Shown here in pieces: positions 1 to 8,111 of a DNA stretch of 47,110 nucleotides. The stretch is taken from NCBI GenBank assembly GCA_016210495.1, contig JACQUC010000146.1, positions 1 to 47,110 on the forward strand. The letters are read 5' to 3'. Every line of letters starts with the position of its first letter. The first letter of the stretch is position 1. The notes below the pieces were generated by a model that was given only the letters and a program-made list of their open reading frames with translations, had not been told where the DNA came from and did no database searches. The stretch comes from Chloroflexota bacterium (GTDB lineage Bacteria; Chloroflexota; FW602-bin22; JACPRP01). A program made the translations under genes and the position numbers.

Positions 1-48
1 CGACCAAGGGCTTATGAGTCCCCTGCTCTACCACTGAGCTACCCTGCC
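1..48 (-). tRNA. tRNA-Met (CAT anticodon), 3' part outside window
   Basis: Read on the minus strand, the sequence opens with a 7-nt acceptor arm GGCAGGG, then TA, then a D stem GCTC/GAGC around an AGTGGTA loop. An anticodon arm follows with loop CTCATAA, so the anticodon is CAT. The start of the variable region (TTGGTC) is present, and the T arm and 3' acceptor strand lie beyond base 1. The anticodon stem pairs at four positions, with an A-G opposition next to the loop. The body resembles elongator tRNA-Met. CAT could also be an Ile2 tRNA modified to lysidine, which the visible half cannot exclude. Confidence 0.85.
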
Positions 49-334
49 TGGTCTAAGCCTCACGACGAGACTTTTCTGATGGGTCTCTTGTAAAGATGCT
101 ATGCTTGCTGTGCACCAACCGTCATCAATTCTACGATTTTTGGTCGTGGCCTGTCAAGCTGTGCCGTGTGGTAGTTGCTCAGGCTGACCTGAAGGCTTGG
201 TCTTTACGGTTTCGGGGTTTGATGGCGGCTGGTCGGGCGACACGCTCGCAAATGAATGCAGGGGTCTCGCTGGTTTTGGCGTGCCCCCTGCACTTGGTGC
301 TTACCGACCGCCGACCGCTCAGATCGACAGCTTA

Positions 335-592
335 TTATACTCCAAGGCGCGGACCCGTGGGCGGCTGGTACCAACCCATGTGGTCGATCCTGTCCTTGGT
401 TATATTAAGGAAGCATTTCTCAGCTTCACAGCGGCTCAGAGAGCTGTACGGAATGTACAGATCCTTCGTGAAGATCAGCCCCTTCTTCAACGTGAAGTGG
501 TCGGGGAACACCTGATCCACGGTGCCGAGCTTATGGTTGTCGGAGCTGAAGATATCCATTCCGACTCGCACATTGTGAGAACCGTACTGCAT
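335..592 (-). CDS. DUF2171 / PRC-barrel-like small protein
   Basis: An 85-residue protein. I place the start at the ATG at 592 because AAGGAGG lies five bases upstream, and the in-frame sequence further upstream is not convincing protein. The body (VRVGMDIFSSDNHKLGTVDQ, then a beta-rich middle and a final Trp-Tyr-containing segment) has the pattern of DUF2171, a PRC-barrel-like fold: a conserved entry strand, a Gly-Thr-Val turn and a second half ending in basic and aromatic residues. Family members are small soluble proteins of unknown function, sometimes linked to stress or RNA metabolism. It lies between a tRNA and a divergent gene, with no obvious partner. The family assignment rests on pattern recognition only. 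Confidence 0.7.
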   Translation of the reverse strand: MQYGSHNVRVGMDIFSSDNHKLGTVDQVFPDHFTLKKGLIFTKDLYIPYSSLSRCEAEKCFLNITKDRIDHMGWYQPPTGPRLGV

Positions 593-731
593 CGCAACCT
601 CCTTGGTTGTTGTCTCCACCCTTGCCGCGTACGACAATGGCCGGAGACTTTGCATCATCGCTACCGCGCTCAACAGCGGTTCACTTACATTGCCGCAAAT
701 TCCATGCCACGCTCGATGCGCTTATGTCAAA

Positions 732-760
732 GTGACACCGTGCGGGAAATAGTGTAGAAT
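732..760 (+). promoter_or_regulatory. sigma-70 promoter for the spermidine-synthase-like gene
   Basis: GTGACA (732-737), a 17-bp spacer and TAGAAT (755-760), each hexamer 5/6 to consensus. Transcription should begin near 767, about 48 bases before the GTG start at 815. Confidence 0.55.
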
Positions 761-814
761 ATGCCGCGAATTTCTGGAACTGAAAAGGCGTAATCTGTGG
801 CTTGGAGGGGACCG

Positions 815-2347
815 GTGCTGAGAAGCAATAACATCTGGACGGCAAGCTTCGTCGTCTTCGTCAGTAGTGCTTGCACATTGGTGCTGGAGCTGGTGGCAGG
901 CAGAATTATGGCGCCCTACGTGGGCGTTTCCCTTTACACCTGGACCAGCATCATCGGCGTCGTGCTGGCCGGTATTAGCGTCGGCAACTACCTGGGGGGC
1001 AAGGTTGCGGACCGTTGGGCCTCCCACACGACGCTCGGCATATTGCTTCTTTTGTCCGGACTAGCTAGCTTGAGCGTACTGCTTATGATCAACTTCCTCG
1101 TCAACGGTCTGCCGTTCACGCTGCCACTGGTAGCCAAGATTCTGGCCCTTACCACCATCGTCTTCTTCGCACCAAGCTGTATTATGGGCACGATCTCGCC
1201 TCTGGTCGTAAAGCTGGTGCTGCAGAGACTCGAGGAAACTGGCAACATCGTCGGCAAGATCTACGCCTTCTCGGCGCTGGGGAGCATCGTCGGTACCTTT
1301 CTCACCGGCTTCATCTTGATCGAGTTGGTAGGTACCAGGGTCATCGTCGCCATCATCGGCGTGGTATTACTCTTGATGGCCGCAGTGTTTGGGGATTGGC
1401 GAAAGGCCAAGGTGGAGGGCGCAATCCTGGTGCTACTCTTCGCCGCTTTCGGCGGATACCTGTATCAGGAACAGAAGATGGAGTCTCCCTTTCTGAAAGA
1501 AACCAATTACTACAGTATCAGGGTAAACGAAAAGGTGCGCGAGGACAATACTGTCATCAAAGAGCTTGTTCTGGACCACCTGATCCACAGCTTCAACAAT
1601 ATGACCGACCCAACTCAGTTGGAATACGGCTACGAAAAGATCTACGCCGAGGTGACGAAGTACCTCACCCGGACAAAGCGCACTTTGAACACGCTCAGTA
1701 TAGGCGGTGGTGGCTATACTTTTCCGCGCTATATCGAGCTAGTCTACCCGGGCAGCGTCGTCGAAGTGGTGGAGATAGATCCCGGTGTTACCGAGGTTGC
1801 TTACGCGCACCTGGGGTTGCCGCAAGATACGACGATCAAGACGTTCACCGAGGACGCCCGGATGTTTTTCGAGCGCAACAGCTTCGGGCAGAAGTATGAC
1901 CTGGTGATGGGAGATGCTTTCAACGATCTGTCGCTGCCCTATCATCTGACCACCCTGGAGTTCAACGAGAAAGTCAAGAAGGCGCTGCAGCCGGACGGGT
2001 TCTACATGGTCAATGTGATCGATAGCTACAAGAAGGGCGAATTCATGCGGGCCTACATCAACACGCTCAAACTCACGTTCCCGTACGTCTATCTGTTTGG
2101 CCTGGGCACATCCTGGGAATGGGAGGGCTCAAGCACTTACATCGTCCTGGCCGGAGCCAGCGCCCTGGACCTTGAGGATTACAGGCAGTTCGTGACAAGC
2201 AACGGGCGCAGCTACCCGAGCGACACGATCATGCCCGACGAGCAACTGTCGGAGTATCTGCGCAGCGGTAGACAGATCATTCTTACAGACGACTACGCGC
2301 CCGTCGACAACCTTATGGCGCCGCGATTCGTCGAGAGGGGCTACTAA
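815..2347 (+). CDS. Membrane-anchored spermidine/spermine synthase-like protein
   Basis: About 510 residues. The GTG at 815 is preferred over the one at 797 because GGAGGGG lies just before it. The N-terminal half has about seven hydrophobic segments (beginning SFVVFVSSACTLVLELVAGR, including the loop GNYLGGKVADRW), as in the fused transporter-like N-terminus of COG4262-type proteins. The C-terminal half is a spermidine-synthase/SAM-methyltransferase fold: a nucleotide-binding strand LNTLSIGGGGYTFPRY, an acidic residue after VVEVVEID, the pair TEDARMFF, and GDAFNDLSLPYHLTT at the family's catalytic Asp position. Whether it makes polyamines or is a membrane methyl- or aminopropyl-transferase cannot be told, because this fused family is poorly characterised. 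It is monocistronic with its own promoter. Confidence 0.85.
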   Translation: MLRSNNIWTASFVVFVSSACTLVLELVAGRIMAPYVGVSLYTWTSIIGVVLAGISVGNYLGGKVADRWASHTTLGILLLLSGLASLSVLLMINFLVNGLPFTLPLVAKILALTTIVFFAPSCIMGTISPLVVKLVLQRLEETGNIVGKIYAFSALGSIVGTFLTGFILIELVGTRVIVAIIGVVLLLMAAVFGDWRKAKVEGAILVLLFAAFGGYLYQEQKMESPFLKETNYYSIRVNEKVREDNTVIKELVLDHLIHSFNNMTDPTQLEYGYEKIYAEVTKYLTRTKRTLNTLSIGGGGYTFPRYIELVYPGSVVEVVEIDPGVTEVAYAHLGLPQDTTIKTFTEDARMFFERNSFGQKYDLVMGDAFNDLSLPYHLTTLEFNEKVKKALQPDGFYMVNVIDSYKKGEFMRAYINTLKLTFPYVYLFGLGTSWEWEGSSTYIVLAGASALDLEDYRQFVTSNGRSYPSDTIMPDEQLSEYLRSGRQIILTDDYAPVDNLMAPRFVERGY

Positions 2348-2350
2348 ATA

Positions 2351-2441
2351 GTTTTCGGTGCGAAATGGCTGCGACGCCTCGCCCCACCCGCCGAGGGCGA
2401 GGAAACCTCGCCCCTACGCTGTTCTGTTTCGCAACATAAAC
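2351..2441. repeat. Family B hairpin repeat (MITE-like)
   Basis: Begins GTTTTCGGTGCGAAA, contains GGGCGAGG-AAA-CCTCGCCCCTACG, and ends in a degenerate inverted copy of its start (TTTCGCAACATAAAC). It begins three bases after the preceding stop codon. It is related to the copies at 30780 and 38091. A second element starting TAGTTCTCGGGGC follows directly. Confidence 0.7.
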
Positions 2442-2483
2442 TGAATAGTTCTCGGGGCAAGAATGGCTGTGTCGCTCCCACCC

Positions 2484-2525
2484 CACCCCGGGCGGGCAGG
2501 GCCGTACAGGGCCGTCCGCCCCTAC
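2484..2525. repeat. Family A hairpin repeat (CCGGGCGG...CCGCCCCTAC)
   Basis: Contains CACCCCGGGCGG, then a short internal GGCCGTACAGGGCCGT, then CCGCCCCTAC. It is of the same type as 11738, 17536 and 36681. It sits 87 bases before the acyl-CoA synthetase start. Confidence 0.7.
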
Positions 2526-2611
2526 AGATTGGATTTGCGCACCGAATACCAAGTAGGGCAACACAATCGCTGCCGCACGGTCCCCCTGGCGGATAGCAGG
2601 AGCAGACGACG

Positions 2612-4162
2612 ATGACTTTTGCCGACATCCTCGATCGAACGGCCTCCAGGTATCCACAGAAAGTAGCAGCCAGCTACGAAGGTAGGTCTGTGGTGTACTC
2701 CGAGATGAAGAAACGGGTGGACGCGCTCTCGAGCCTGCTGCTGTCGTCGGGCGTGTGCAGGGGAGACCGAATGGCCGTGCTGGCCCCAAATAGCCATCAC
2801 TACCTGGAAATGTACCTCATCGCCGCCAGGACGGGCATAGTCCTGGTACCGCTGAACACACGTTTGACGGCCCAGGAATTGCTCTTCATTGTGAACGACT
2901 GCCGGCCGACGGCGATCGTGGTGGAAGAGGAGTTCCGCGAGACGCTCGAAAGCCTGCGGGACGGTCTGGGCCAAATAAGAGTCGTGCTGGCGATCGGGTG
3001 GGGCTTTGAGGGAGCGGTGGCCTATGAGGAGGTGGCGGGCAAAGCGGTGGGCAGCGTACCGACTCAGGGGACGGATGACGACATCATGTGCATTCTGTAC
3101 ACCGGAGGCACGACAGGCTTTCCGAAAGGGGCGGCGCTGACCAACGGGAACTGGATCGCCAACTCGGCCAACGCGCTCCCGGCGCTTGGCATCAAGCCGG
3201 ACGACGTCAACCTCGTGATGACGCCGCTGTTCCACAGCGCGGCGGTCTGGCCGGCATTGCTCCACCTTTATGTGGGCGCGACGTCGGTGATGACCCGCAG
3301 GTTTGACGTGCGGGCTACTTTTGACCTCTTGGAGAGGGAGAAGGTTACCTTTTGCCACCCTGTTCTGGCGCAGGTTGTGGCGCTGCTCGATCATCCGGAG
3401 GCGCACAGTTACGACCTGAGCAGCCTGCACACGGTTCAGTGCACGATGAGCCTGTCAGCTCCTGTATACGAACGAGCGCTTAAGGTCTTTGGCAACGCGG
3501 TGGTGCCGGGGTACGGCCTTACTGAGGCAGGCCCTATGGTTGCCCTGATGCCGAGGGCGGAGATGGCTTCGTGGGCGATGATCGGCAAGGCACCTCTGGA
3601 ACAGGCCAGGCGGTTCGGATCTTCTGGCCTAGCGCTGCCCAACGTGGAGGCTAGGGTGATCGACGATAAGGGTCGCGAGGTTCCGCGCGGCGAAATCGGC
3701 GAGATCGCCGTGCGGAGCGACAGCGTGATGAAGGGCTACTGGAATCGCCCACATGCGACGGCCCTCGCTCTGCGAGATGGGTGGTTGTATACGGGCGATA
3801 TGGCGCGCATGGACACGGACGGCTATCTCTATTTCGTGGACAGAAAGAGCGGGATGATCAAGTCTGGGGGCGAAAGCGTCTACCCCAAGGAGGTAGAGGA
3901 CGCCATAGCCTCCCACTCGGCGGTGCTGGAAGCTGCTGTGTTCGGCGTTTCAGAGGCGAGATGGGGAGAGACCGTCAGGGCCGCGGTGGTGCTGCGCCGA
4001 GGAATGACGGCGACGGAAGACGAGCTGATCGAGCATTGCCGACAGAGGATGGCGAGCTACAAGAAGCCAACCGGGATAATGTTCGTGGATGCGTTGCCGA
4101 GGAACCCCAGTGGCAAGGTGATGAAGGCGGAGCTGCTGGCGAGGTATGTGGCAAGGAGTTAG
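2612..4162 (+). CDS. AMP-forming acyl-CoA synthetase (fatty-acid/aryl-CoA ligase type)
   Basis: 516 residues, normal for the ANL superfamily. The sequence shows the phosphate-binding loop YTGGTTGFPKGA (about 163-174), the adenine-contact motif YGLTEAGP (about 301), the hinge region GYLYFVDRKSGMIKSGGESV and the C-terminal catalytic lysine in PRNPSGKVMK. It adenylates a carboxylic acid with ATP and transfers it to CoA. The chain specificity cannot be read, and medium-chain, cyclohexane-carboxylate or aromatic acids are all possible. The ATG start has AGGAG nine bases upstream. It appears to be a single-gene unit: the next gene has its own promoter, and a hairpin repeat follows the stop. Confidence 0.9.
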   Translation: MTFADILDRTASRYPQKVAASYEGRSVVYSEMKKRVDALSSLLLSSGVCRGDRMAVLAPNSHHYLEMYLIAARTGIVLVPLNTRLTAQELLFIVNDCRPTAIVVEEEFRETLESLRDGLGQIRVVLAIGWGFEGAVAYEEVAGKAVGSVPTQGTDDDIMCILYTGGTTGFPKGAALTNGNWIANSANALPALGIKPDDVNLVMTPLFHSAAVWPALLHLYVGATSVMTRRFDVRATFDLLEREKVTFCHPVLAQVVALLDHPEAHSYDLSSLHTVQCTMSLSAPVYERALKVFGNAVVPGYGLTEAGPMVALMPRAEMASWAMIGKAPLEQARRFGSSGLALPNVEARVIDDKGREVPRGEIGEIAVRSDSVMKGYWNRPHATALALRDGWLYTGDMARMDTDGYLYFVDRKSGMIKSGGESVYPKEVEDAIASHSAVLEAAVFGVSEARWGETVRAAVVLRRGMTATEDELIEHCRQRMASYKKPTGIMFVDALPRNPSGKVMKAELLARYVARS

Positions 4163-4184
4163 CGGTATTGGCGTGGGGCTGGGA

Positions 4185-4208
4185 GGGCGCGGAGACCGCG
4201 CCCCTACG
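4185..4208. repeat. Short hairpin repeat, GGGCGCGG-AGA-CCGCGCCCCTACG
   Basis: An 8-bp perfect stem with a 3-base loop and the constant CCCCTACG tail. It is placed just after the acyl-CoA synthetase stop, where it could also act as a weak transcript-end hairpin. Confidence 0.7.
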
Positions 4209-4233
4209 TTTTGGAATGGCGTACCGTAGCCAA

Positions 4234-4262
4234 ATGACAGTGGTCCGCTTTGCTGGTATACT
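4234..4262 (+). promoter_or_regulatory. sigma-70 promoter for the PIG-L deacetylase gene
   Basis: ATGACA (4234-4239), a 17-bp spacer and TATACT (4257-4262), each 5/6 to consensus. The ATG at 4287 lies about 18 bases after the predicted transcript start. Confidence 0.6.
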
Positions 4263-4286
4263 TGTTGTCAGAGGGGGTTGATCGAT

Positions 4287-5105
4287 ATGTCTGATTTGAG
4301 GTTGCTGGCGGTTTTTGCCCATCCTGACGACGAGTCGTTTGGCATAGGGGGAACGCTGGCTAAGTATGCCAGTGAAGGCGTGAGGGTCACGCTCATTTGC
4401 GCCACTCGCGGAGAGGTGGGACAAATCAGCGATCCGTCGCTGGCCACTCCCGACCGGTTGGGCGAGGTCCGTGAGGGGGAGCTTCGCTGCGCGTGCGCCG
4501 CGCTGGGTGTCTTGGATCTGCGTTTTCTCGACTGCATCGACGGGCAGGTGGGAACGTGTGGCGCGGTAGAAACCGAGGGAAAGATAGTAAGGGCCATACG
4601 GGAGCTGAGACCGAACGTGGTGGTTACCTTCGGGCCCGACGGGATTTACGGCCACGCCGATCACGTGGCCATCGGATACCTCACGACGGCGGCTTTTCAC
4701 TCCGCGGCGGACCCAGCGAAGTTCGCCGACCAGTTGCGCGATGGACTGGCGCCATTCGCGGCTCAGAAGCTGTATTACGCGGCCGTGTCCCGCTCCTCGT
4801 TTCGCCGCATGCGGGACGAAGCGGCGGCAGCCGGCGTGCGATTCGATTTGGGGGACATCGACCTGGAACACTTTGGCGTGGAGGACGACGTCATTACGAC
4901 CGTGATCGACGTGAGCGACTTCCTCGACCAGAAATGGCAAGCGATCCAGTGCCACAGGACGCAAATTCAGCCAAATGGCCCTTTCAGCAAGGCACCGGCC
5001 GAGCTGCGACGCAGGTTCATGGGGCAGGAGAGCTATACGCTGGCGGTCTCGCGGGTGAAGGTACGGAAGACGCCGGAGACCGATCTGTTTGAGGGAATCG
5101 CGTAG
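4287..5105 (+). CDS. PIG-L / LmbE family Zn-dependent deacetylase
   Basis: About 272 residues, starting at the ATG at 4287, nine bases after GAGGGGG. The in-frame TTG at 4278 directly abuts that Shine-Dalgarno sequence and is unlikely. The family's zinc and catalytic motif AHPDDE is at residues 11-16, and the second metal motif GHADH is at about 122-126. Family members remove an N-acetyl group from a sugar or inositol, as in GlcNAc-PI, mycothiol, bacillithiol or lincomycin pathways. No neighbouring gene points to a substrate. The length and both motifs are intact, so it should be active. Confidence 0.9.
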   Translation: MSDLRLLAVFAHPDDESFGIGGTLAKYASEGVRVTLICATRGEVGQISDPSLATPDRLGEVREGELRCACAALGVLDLRFLDCIDGQVGTCGAVETEGKIVRAIRELRPNVVVTFGPDGIYGHADHVAIGYLTTAAFHSAADPAKFADQLRDGLAPFAAQKLYYAAVSRSSFRRMRDEAAAAGVRFDLGDIDLEHFGVEDDVITTVIDVSDFLDQKWQAIQCHRTQIQPNGPFSKAPAELRRRFMGQESYTLAVSRVKVRKTPETDLFEGIA

Positions 5106-5146
5106 CACAAAGTGGTGGGCGCAGTGCTGGGCTGGCAGGAAGCAAC

Positions 5147-5173
5147 GGGGCAACCACGCAGGGTTGCCCCTAC
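5147..5173. repeat. Family E hairpin repeat (GGGCAACC-ACGCAG-GGTTGCCCCTAC)
   Basis: A 9-bp perfect stem, GGGGCAACC/GGTTGCCCC, followed by TAC. The same core recurs at 36081 and 46502. It lies between the convergent ends of the deacetylase and glcD genes, where it may serve both transcripts as an end hairpin. Confidence 0.8.
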
Positions 5174-5206
5174 AGGAGACGCGCGCCGGTACTGGCTGAT
5201 TGTGGG

Positions 5207-6610
5207 TTAGCCGCCCGGGATCTTGGGGCCGCCCTGTGGGAACATCTTGCCCGGGTTGAGGATGTTGTTCGGGTCGAAGGAACTCTTGACGAGGCGCATC
5301 GCTTCGATAACGGCCGGCGAGAGGTCCATGCTGAGGAACTCGCGCTTGAGGAGTCCGATGCCGTGCTCGCCAGAGAGCGTGCCACCCAACGAGACGGCGG
5401 CAGCGAAGATATCCTCGGCAGCTTCCTGCACGTGCGCTAGCTCCTCAGGGTTGCCCTGATCAAACAGCATGTTGGGGTGCAGGTTGCCGTCGGAGATATG
5501 GCCAAACATGGCGATTGTCAGATCACGATGCGCGGCTATCTGCTGAACCTCCCGCACCATGGGGACGATGGCGGCACGTGGTACCGAGATATCTTCGCCC
5601 AGCTTGTTAGGCCGTAGGCGAGCTAACGACGGAGAGATCGAGCGCCGAACGAGCCAGAGATCGTCCATCTCCTTAGCAGTGATGGCAACCTCGACTGAAG
5701 ATGCGCCGTGGCTCAAGCACAGGGCAGACACCTCCCTGACCTGCGCCTGGACGCTGTCCGGATCCCCGTCCACTTCCACCAGGATCAGGGCGTCGACGTC
5801 GAGGGGCAAACCCATCTTGATGTACTGCTCCACACACCAGATGGTCGTCCGGTCCATAATCTCGATCGTGGAGGGGACGATGCCGGCTCCCAAAATGACG
5901 CCGACGATGCCGGCCGCTTCGTCGAGGTTTGGAAAGATGGCCAGGGCGACGCTACGCGCTTTGGGGAGGGGAATGAGCCGAAGGGTTGCCTGCGTGATCA
6001 CGCCCAGCGTGCCTTCGGAGCCCACAAAAAGCTGAGCCAAGCTGTAGCCCGTGACGTTTTTGACCGGCTTGCCACCGAGCCGCAGCGTATCTCCGTTGGG
6101 TATGACGACCTCGATGCCGAGCACGTAGTCCTTCGTCACGCCGTATTTTAGCCCGCGAGGCCCACCCGAGTTCATCGCCACGTTGCCGCCGATGGTGCAC
6201 TGCTTCAGGCTCGCGGGATCCGGTGGATAGAACAGGCGGCGGCTCTCTACCTGTTGCTGAAGCGTGGCGGTGACGACGCCGGGCTGAGCCACGGCCGCCA
6301 TGTTCGGCACGTCTATTTCGAGAATCTTGTTCATCAAGGCGAGGTTGAGGACAATGCCTCCCGCCACAGGAACCGAACCGCCGGACAGGCCGGTTCCCGA
6401 TCCACGGGGTACGATCGGGATTCGCTCGCGATTGGCTAATTGCAGGATGGCCGAGACCTCTGCGGCCGACACGACGTTGACCACAGCGTCCGGGCGACGC
6501 TCGTACCAGGTGCCGTCGTAGGCATAGACGGCCATCTCCTCGGGCTCGACGAGCAGGCGCTTGGGGCCGACTATGTTTTTGATCTCGTTGAGGATGTGCG
6601 ATTCAAGCAC
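5207..6610 (-). CDS. glcD: FAD-linked 2-hydroxyacid (glycolate/D-lactate) oxidase subunit, GlcD-type
   Basis: About 467 residues, the usual GlcD length, if translation starts at the GTG at 6610 (AAAGGA eight bases upstream). The frame stays open 38 codons further, but that part is composed of intergenic repeat. It is a PCMH/VAO-type flavoprotein: the FAD pyrophosphate loop PRGSGTGLSGGS, then QCTIGGNVAMNSGG, KPVKNVTGY and VGSEGTLGVIT, and a C-terminal FAD-oxidase domain with the metal/substrate histidines in MFGHISDGNLHPN and LSGEHGIGLLK. It oxidises glycolate, D-lactate or a similar acid and passes electrons to the Fe-S partner encoded just upstream. It is the last gene of a four-gene minus-strand operon. 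Confidence 0.9.
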   Translation of the reverse strand: MLESHILNEIKNIVGPKRLLVEPEEMAVYAYDGTWYERRPDAVVNVVSAAEVSAILQLANRERIPIVPRGSGTGLSGGSVPVAGGIVLNLALMNKILEIDVPNMAAVAQPGVVTATLQQQVESRRLFYPPDPASLKQCTIGGNVAMNSGGPRGLKYGVTKDYVLGIEVVIPNGDTLRLGGKPVKNVTGYSLAQLFVGSEGTLGVITQATLRLIPLPKARSVALAIFPNLDEAAGIVGVILGAGIVPSTIEIMDRTTIWCVEQYIKMGLPLDVDALILVEVDGDPDSVQAQVREVSALCLSHGASSVEVAITAKEMDDLWLVRRSISPSLARLRPNKLGEDISVPRAAIVPMVREVQQIAAHRDLTIAMFGHISDGNLHPNMLFDQGNPEELAHVQEAAEDIFAAAVSLGGTLSGEHGIGLLKREFLSMDLSPAVIEAMRLVKSSFDPNNILNPGKMFPQGGPKIPGG

Positions 6611-6687
6611 GACATTGATCCTTTCTGGCGCCGGGTTCCGCGCTCGTCTGAGGCGGGCGGATTCAGGGTCTCCTGGCCTGGGCCCGC

Positions 6688-6746
6688 GCAAGCTAAAGCT
6701 TGCGGCTACAAGGGGGCTCTCCAAGCAGGCTGAGGCCTGCGGCTAC
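6688..6746. repeat. Two GGCTAC-tailed hairpin repeats
   Basis: GCAAGCT-AA-AGCTTGC-GGCTAC (6688-6709) and GCAGGC-TGAG-GCCTGC-GGCTAC (6725-6746). The second runs over the last codons of glcF, so on the minus strand its CTAC tail supplies the TAG stop. A third member, GCACCCT-GA-AGGGTGC-GGCTAC, lies near 10757. Confidence 0.75.
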
Positions 6747-8068
6747 GGGACGAGTTCGGCAAGGCGGTAAGACTGCTCGAGCAACTGCGAGAAGAATAAC
6801 ACGTTGGCGGTCCCTTGCGAGCGCTGGAGACCGTAGAGCAACTGGAGGACGCAGCCGGGATTGCCCGAGACGATGATGTCGGCGCCGGTGGCGGCGGCGT
6901 TGGCCATCTTATCCTCCAGGAAGCCCATCGAATAGTCGGTGTGGCTGAAGGTGTAGGAGCCGGCGCTGCCACAGCACCAGTTCGACTGCTTCATTTCGAC
7001 AAGTGTGAGCCCCGGTATGGCCTTCAGCACCTTGCGAGGAGCGGCGGTGACGCTCTGGGCGTGGGCCAGGTGGCAGGGCTCGTGATAGGTGACCTTCTTT
7101 TCCAGGCTGCCCAGTGGCGGGGTATCCGGCAGGATGTGCGCCAGGAACTCCGTTATGTCAAGGACCTTCGCACTGAAGGCGGCCGCCTTGGAGCCATAGT
7201 CGGGGTCGCCGGCGAAAAGCTCCTGGTACTGTTTCAGCTCCGCACCGCAGGCCGCGCAGTCGGTTACAATCACGTCGAGGTCCTGGCGGAGGAAAAGGTC
7301 GATGTTGTCACGGGCGAGTCGCTTGGGACGCGCGCGCTCGCCCTCGGTAAAGAACGGCGCGCCGCAGCAGCGGATGCTTTTGGGCACGAACACCTCGCAG
7401 CCGTTTCTCGCCAAGATGTCCACGGTCGCCCGGCTCGCCTCCGCAAAAACCGTGCTCATAACGCAGCCGAGGAAGAATCCAACTCGGTACTTCTGTTCGC
7501 CCCTGGGAGGAGTGATCTCGGCCAGCGTCTGTCGCAGCGGCCTGGGCGGGAGCGGCGGCAGAAAGCGCTCCAAGATGTCGAGCCTGGGCACGATCTTCAG
7601 GAGGCCGAGGGTCCGGACCATGCGCTGGACGCCGAGCAACTGGTAAAGCCGCGCAGGCACCATCGCGGTTTCTAAGTTTCGATGGTCGTCAAGCGCCCAA
7701 TCGAACACGGCGGAGCGCAGCAGCTTGCGCAGCAGAGGCTGGCTCTTGCGATTCTGCTCGATGTCCACCCTGCCGGACACCACCAGCTCGCCCGGCCGCA
7801 CGCCGGTCGGGCAAACGGTCTGGCAGGCTCGGCAGTCCAAACAAATGTAGAGCAGGCGTTCCAGGTTAGGGGTCATGGGCACGGTTCCCTCGATCAAGCC
7901 CTTGACGAGAGCAACTCGGCCGCGTGGGGATTCACTTTCGAGCCAGGACTCGGCATAGGTCGGGCACACGGGTAGGCAGGCACCGCAACGGATGCAGCGG
8001 AGCGTGTTCTCGTGCTCCGTCTGGTGCTCGCGCGCCGGCGATTCGGATGCAAAGGAGCGGTTGTCCAA
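6743..8068 (-). CDS. glcF: Glycolate/lactate oxidase iron-sulfur subunit, GlcF-type
   Basis: 441 residues from a TTG start at 8068. Two 4Fe-4S motifs lie near the N-terminus (CIRCGACLPVCP and CLDCRACQTVCP), followed by two cysteine-rich CCG domains. The first CCG domain has FFLGCVMS and IRCCGAPFF, and the second has YHEPCHLAHAQ and NWCCGSAGSY. This is the classic GlcF/heterodisulfide-reductase-D-like arrangement that moves electrons from the GlcD flavin towards quinone or another carrier. It lies between larA (16 bases upstream) and glcD in one operon. The weak point is the start: no good ATG exists, and the ribosome site would fall inside a repeat. Confidence 0.9.
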   Translation of the reverse strand: MDNRSFASESPAREHQTEHENTLRCIRCGACLPVCPTYAESWLESESPRGRVALVKGLIEGTVPMTPNLERLLYICLDCRACQTVCPTGVRPGELVVSGRVDIEQNRKSQPLLRKLLRSAVFDWALDDHRNLETAMVPARLYQLLGVQRMVRTLGLLKIVPRLDILERFLPPLPPRPLRQTLAEITPPRGEQKYRVGFFLGCVMSTVFAEASRATVDILARNGCEVFVPKSIRCCGAPFFTEGERARPKRLARDNIDLFLRQDLDVIVTDCAACGAELKQYQELFAGDPDYGSKAAAFSAKVLDITEFLAHILPDTPPLGSLEKKVTYHEPCHLAHAQSVTAAPRKVLKAIPGLTLVEMKQSNWCCGSAGSYTFSHTDYSMGFLEDKMANAAATGADIIVSGNPGCVLQLLYGLQRSQGTANVLFFSQLLEQSYRLAELVP

Positions 8069-8076
8069 CTAGAGCG

Positions 8077-8111
8077 CCCTCACCCTAGCCCTCTCTCAAA
8101 GGGAGAGGGGA
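8077..8111. repeat. Family D repeat (CCCTCACCCTAGCCCTCTC...GGGAGAGGGGA)
   Basis: Shows the CCCTCACCCTAACCCTCTC...GAGAGGGGA pattern also seen at 18919, 36017, 41785 and 46291, always in the plus orientation. This copy contains the larA stop codon and the region upstream of glcF. A degenerate continuation runs to about 8177 and encodes the larA C-terminal tail. Confidence 0.75.

Noticed and set aside
96..757. Overlapping plus-strand open frames beside the tRNA
   Set aside because: They lack ribosome sites and recognisable sequence and run opposite to the better-supported DUF2171-like gene.
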